Program-made: the position numbers and the translations under genes
Shown here: piece after piece, positions 14,733-16,892 of the stretch
Numbering within the stretch: position 1 is the first letter of the stretch
Layout: every line of letters starts with the position of its first letter
Assembly (NCBI GenBank): GCA_003565575.1
Contig: PXBV01000250.1
Location: 1-16,892, forward strand
DNA from: Psychroflexus sp.
GTDB taxonomy: Bacteria; Bacteroidota; Bacteroidia; Flavobacteriales; Flavobacteriaceae
Length of the DNA: 16,892 nt
Direction: 5' to 3'
The notes under the pieces: generated by a model
What the model saw: the letters and a program-made list of their open reading frames with translations, nothing else
What the model was told of the DNA's origin: nothing
The model's database searches: none

Positions 14733-16703
14733 ATGTATTTTCGATCGTCCTTACGAAACAATCCTGCCACTCAGCAATCTGAGGGCTATTGGCGTTTGGT
14801 TGAAAGTTATCGTAATGAATTTGGCAGAGTATGTCATCGAACCCTTTACACCGTTGGTTTCATCAGTTTTAACCCTGACAAATTAGTCGACATACAACGT
14901 ATATTAAATAATCGATTAGAACGAAAAACACCTTTGTTTGAACAGACCGATCAAGAGGCTTTATCAATTGCTGATAAGTATTGGCATGAGATGGTCTCAA
15001 AAAAGAAAATTGATTCCTCTGACCATGCTTTTGAAAAGTCAAAAAGAGTAGTTGATATAGACAGCATCAAACATAAAGATGCCCGAGAAATAGGAGCTGA
15101 ATGGATGTGTTACCAAGCTTTGAAACAATTGCAACTCAAAGAAAAACTCACCGCTTTAGCCTGGGAGGAAGAAGATATACAATTGGCACTTACACAAATT
15201 ATTAGTCGGGCGGTTTATCCTTTTTCAGAAAACAGGACTTCCAAATGGATTAAAGAAAACTCGGCAATTTGCGAAGTAACTGGCTATCCAATAGAGAAAA
15301 TAACCAAAGACAAACTCTATGGGAGTGCGTTGAAATTATATAATGTAAAGGACAGTTTAGAAAAACATTTATCCACAAAAACCAATGAGTTATTTGATTT
15401 ACGGGATAAAATATATCTTTATGACCTTACCAACACCTATTTTGAAGGGAGAAAAATAAAAAGCAAATTAGCCAAATTTGGAAGAAGTAAGGAGAAGCGA
15501 AGTGATTGCAAATTGGTAGTTTTAGCACTAGTGGTAAATGTAGAAGGGTTTATCAAATATTCTAACATCTTTGAAGGAAACGCAGCAGACAACACTACTT
15601 TACCTCAAATTATAGATAACCTTCGCATCCAAACTAGTGATGAAAAAAGAGCTATAGTGGTTATTGACGCAGGCATTGCAACAGAAGATAATTTGGCACT
15701 GATCAAAGCCAAAGGCTACGATTATGTGTGCGTAAGCCGTACTAAAATAAAAGATTACAAAATAGACAGCAATGGTGAGATTAGACATTTAATGACTAAA
15801 GCTAATCAAATTATCACTTTGCAAAAGGTCGAAAAAGAAAAGGAAACCGATTATATTTTAAAAGTAAAAAGCACCGCAAAGCAAGCCAAAGAACAGGCTA
15901 TGAAAAGTAAATTTGAAGGACGATTTATAGAAGCAATAAACAAAATAGAAACATCTCTGACAAAAAAACACGGCGTAAAAAAAGCAGATAAAGTCAACCA
16001 AAGAATCGGCAGAGTGATAGAAAAATATCCATCTGCTGCTAAATTCTATGATGTAGAAATTGTTGTGGAAAATCAAACAGCTACAAAAATCAAATACAAT
16101 AGAAAGAAAACCTCAGAACAAAACGATCAAGAGTTAGGCTGTTATTTCATAAAAACCAATCTCAATACCGAAAACGAACTGTCACTTTGGACAATTTACA
16201 ACTCCATAAGAGAGGTTGAAAGCACTTTTAGATGCCTTAAAACTGACCTAGATTTACGCCCCATATATCACAAAAACGACGATGCCACAATGGCTCATCT
16301 ACACTTAGGGATACTCGCGTATTGGGTTGTAAATACGATAAGATATCAACTTAAGCAACAAAGCATCAACCATAATTGGCAAGAGCTGGTAAGAATTACC
16401 AATACTCAAAAAGTAGTAACTACCTATGGTCAAAACAAAGATGATGAAATAATATATGTGAGAAGATGCACCGATCCTAATGAAAAAGTAAAACAAATCT
16501 ACACTAAACTAAAATACCGAAATTATCCATTCACAAAAAGAAAATCCGTAGTGCACAAATCGGAAATCAAAAAAAATGTAAGCCCCAGTTTATGGGAAAC
16601 TGACGATGGTTACCTGCAACTTGGGTTAATGCGTGCTTATAATTTGTGTTGTTCAAAAATATTTTATCTGGTTTTTCCAATTGTTTGTTCCCGATTGCAT
16701 TAG
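14733..16703 (+). CDS. DDE transposase, IS1634-like
   Basis: Cut-and-paste transposase of about 656 residues. I start it at ATG 14733 (MYFRSSLRNNPATQQSEGYW), because this matches the usual opening of the family. A GTG at 14682 would add a hydrophobic 17-residue extension that looks like chance translation. The catalytic triad is visible: D231 in IYLYDLTNTYFE, D312 in AIVVIDAG, and E496 in the segment REVESTFRCLK, which keeps the E-x6-K spacing of the IS4 superfamily. A Lys-rich insertion lies between the second D and the E. The frame has no stop inside the IS. It crosses the right terminal repeat at 16613-16629 and ends at 16703 in flanking DNA, so the last 25 residues or so are not native. 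No disabling mutation is seen, so it may be active. Confidence 0.9.
   Translation: MYFRSSLRNNPATQQSEGYWRLVESYRNEFGRVCHRTLYTVGFISFNPDKLVDIQRILNNRLERKTPLFEQTDQEALSIADKYWHEMVSKKKIDSSDHAFEKSKRVVDIDSIKHKDAREIGAEWMCYQALKQLQLKEKLTALAWEEEDIQLALTQIISRAVYPFSENRTSKWIKENSAICEVTGYPIEKITKDKLYGSALKLYNVKDSLEKHLSTKTNELFDLRDKIYLYDLTNTYFEGRKIKSKLAKFGRSKEKRSDCKLVVLALVVNVEGFIKYSNIFEGNAADNTTLPQIIDNLRIQTSDEKRAIVVIDAGIATEDNLALIKAKGYDYVCVSRTKIKDYKIDSNGEIRHLMTKANQIITLQKVEKEKETDYILKVKSTAKQAKEQAMKSKFEGRFIEAINKIETSLTKKHGVKKADKVNQRIGRVIEKYPSAAKFYDVEIVVENQTATKIKYNRKKTSEQNDQELGCYFIKTNLNTENELSLWTIYNSIREVESTFRCLKTDLDLRPIYHKNDDATMAHLHLGILAYWVVNTIRYQLKQQSINHNWQELVRITNTQKVVTTYGQNKDDEIIYVRRCTDPNEKVKQIYTKLKYRNYPFTKRKSVVHKSEIKKNVSPSLWETDDGYLQLGLMRAYNLCCSKIFYLVFPIVCSRLH
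16613..16629 (-). repeat. IS right terminal inverted repeat
   Basis: CCTGCAACTTGGGTTAA on the plus strand is the inverted counterpart of the left end. It lies inside the transposase reading frame. Confidence 0.9.
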
Positions 16704-16892
16704 CATGAAGTAGTGCTATTAACTGCGCTTGTTCCAATAAATACAAATATTTCAATAAAGTTCTATGATCTGTTACGCCTATCAGTTCAGCTAAATTCTT
16801 CATATTTGGCACATACGGAACGGTAGTGCTTATGGCACCGAGCAATCGTTTTAATTGTTCTTTAGCTTTTATAGAGATAGGAGCTAAGTAAG
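16630..16892 (-). pseudogene. AAA-type ATPase with DUF4143-like C-terminal region, truncated by the IS
   Basis: An open frame enters from the right edge of the window on the minus strand and reads LLGAISTTVPYVPNMKNLAE, then LIGVTDHRTLLKYLYLLEQA, and then EKPDKIFLNNTNYKHA. This is the winged-helix-like and KPDKIYLxNTNL segment typical of bacterial AAA ATPases with a C-terminal DUF4143 domain. After KHA the coding sequence is replaced by the IS right end at 16629; the frame runs on into the IS to 16567 with unrelated residues. The missing C-terminal portion (normally continuing toward a GTxRE motif) is not found on the other side of the IS. The N-terminal ATPase domain would lie beyond the window. 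The gene is therefore broken; its former role is unknown. Confidence 0.75.

Larger units (their letters stand above)
14558..16629 (+). mobile_element. Insertion sequence, IS1634-like (IS4 superfamily), 2.07 kb
   Basis: The element is bounded by a 17-bp imperfect terminal inverted repeat: TTAACCCAACTTGCAGG on the left, and on the right the complement of TTAACCCAAGTTGCAGG, with one mismatch. It encodes one DDE transposase on the plus strand. The outermost TTAA is itself a palindrome. The element could therefore equally be read as 14562-16625 with 13-bp repeats starting CCC, flanked by a 4-bp TTAA duplication. Beyond TTAA the flanks share no direct repeat. It interrupts an AAA ATPase gene on the right and abuts the hydrogenase operon on the left. 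Family assignment is from transposase motifs; element size and C-rich termini fit IS1634, but IS1380-like or unclassified relatives are possible. Confidence 0.88.

Noticed and set aside
14550..16640. Long target-site duplication flanking the IS
   Set aside because: Only the palindromic TTAA is shared; adjacent bases differ, so a longer duplication is not supported.
16567..16845. A complete 92-residue minus-strand gene
   Set aside because: It is a chimera: the first part is an ATPase fragment open to the window edge, and the last residues are translated from the IS right end.
1..16892. CRISPR array, tRNA, rRNA or riboswitch
   Set aside because: No regularly spaced repeats, cloverleaf signatures or conserved RNA motifs were seen on either strand by eye.

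Overview
The window is AT-rich DNA from a member of the Bacteroidota, probably a flavobacterium- or cytophaga-like organism. The evidence is low GC, almost no Shine-Dalgarno-like leaders, and the sequence character of the biotin synthase and of the PepSY-type membrane protein. I cannot name genus or species.

Layout. Positions 1-574 hold the 5' part of a PepSY-type membrane protein (minus strand), followed by a bidirectional terminator hairpin. Positions 733-1821 encode biotin synthase BioB (minus). Positions 2032-2700 (plus) encode a NicO/UreH-type nickel permease that converges on, and overlaps by 12 bp, the last gene of a long minus-strand hydrogenase cluster. That cluster runs leftward from 14523 to 2689: small subunit, large subunit, an internal intrinsic terminator, maturation endopeptidase, a small unknown protein (probably frameshifted at an A6 run), a helical-repeat (TPR-like) protein, hypA, hypB, hypF, hypC, hypD, hypE, and an NHL-repeat propeller protein. 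Most genes abut or overlap by 1 nt. A 2.07-kb insertion sequence with an IS4-superfamily/IS1634-like DDE transposase (14558-16629) begins only 34 bp upstream of the small-subunit start codon. On its other side (16630-16892, minus) lies the truncated remnant of an AAA-type ATPase with a DUF4143-like C-terminal region.

Function. The two structural subunits closely resemble the group 2a [NiFe]-hydrogenase (the mycobacterial Huc type, an O2-tolerant uptake enzyme able to use trace H2). They have no Tat signal, the small subunit has an N-terminal A-C-S-G-N motif instead of CxxC, and the large subunit has a C-terminal D-S-C-x2-C-x2-H site. The cluster is nearly self-sufficient. HypF and HypE make the cyanide ligands, HypC and HypD assemble Fe(CN)2CO, HypA and HypB insert nickel, the dedicated endopeptidase clips the large subunit after His516, and the permease next door may supply nickel. 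No quinone-linked membrane subunit, Rieske/ferredoxin partner or transcription regulator is encoded here, so the electron route is not visible. The NHL and TPR-like proteins travel inside the operon and are the best candidates for undescribed accessory roles.

The most notable genomic event is the IS junction. It appears to have replaced or remodelled the native promoter region of the hydrogenase operon, with flanks that do not rejoin into one gene.
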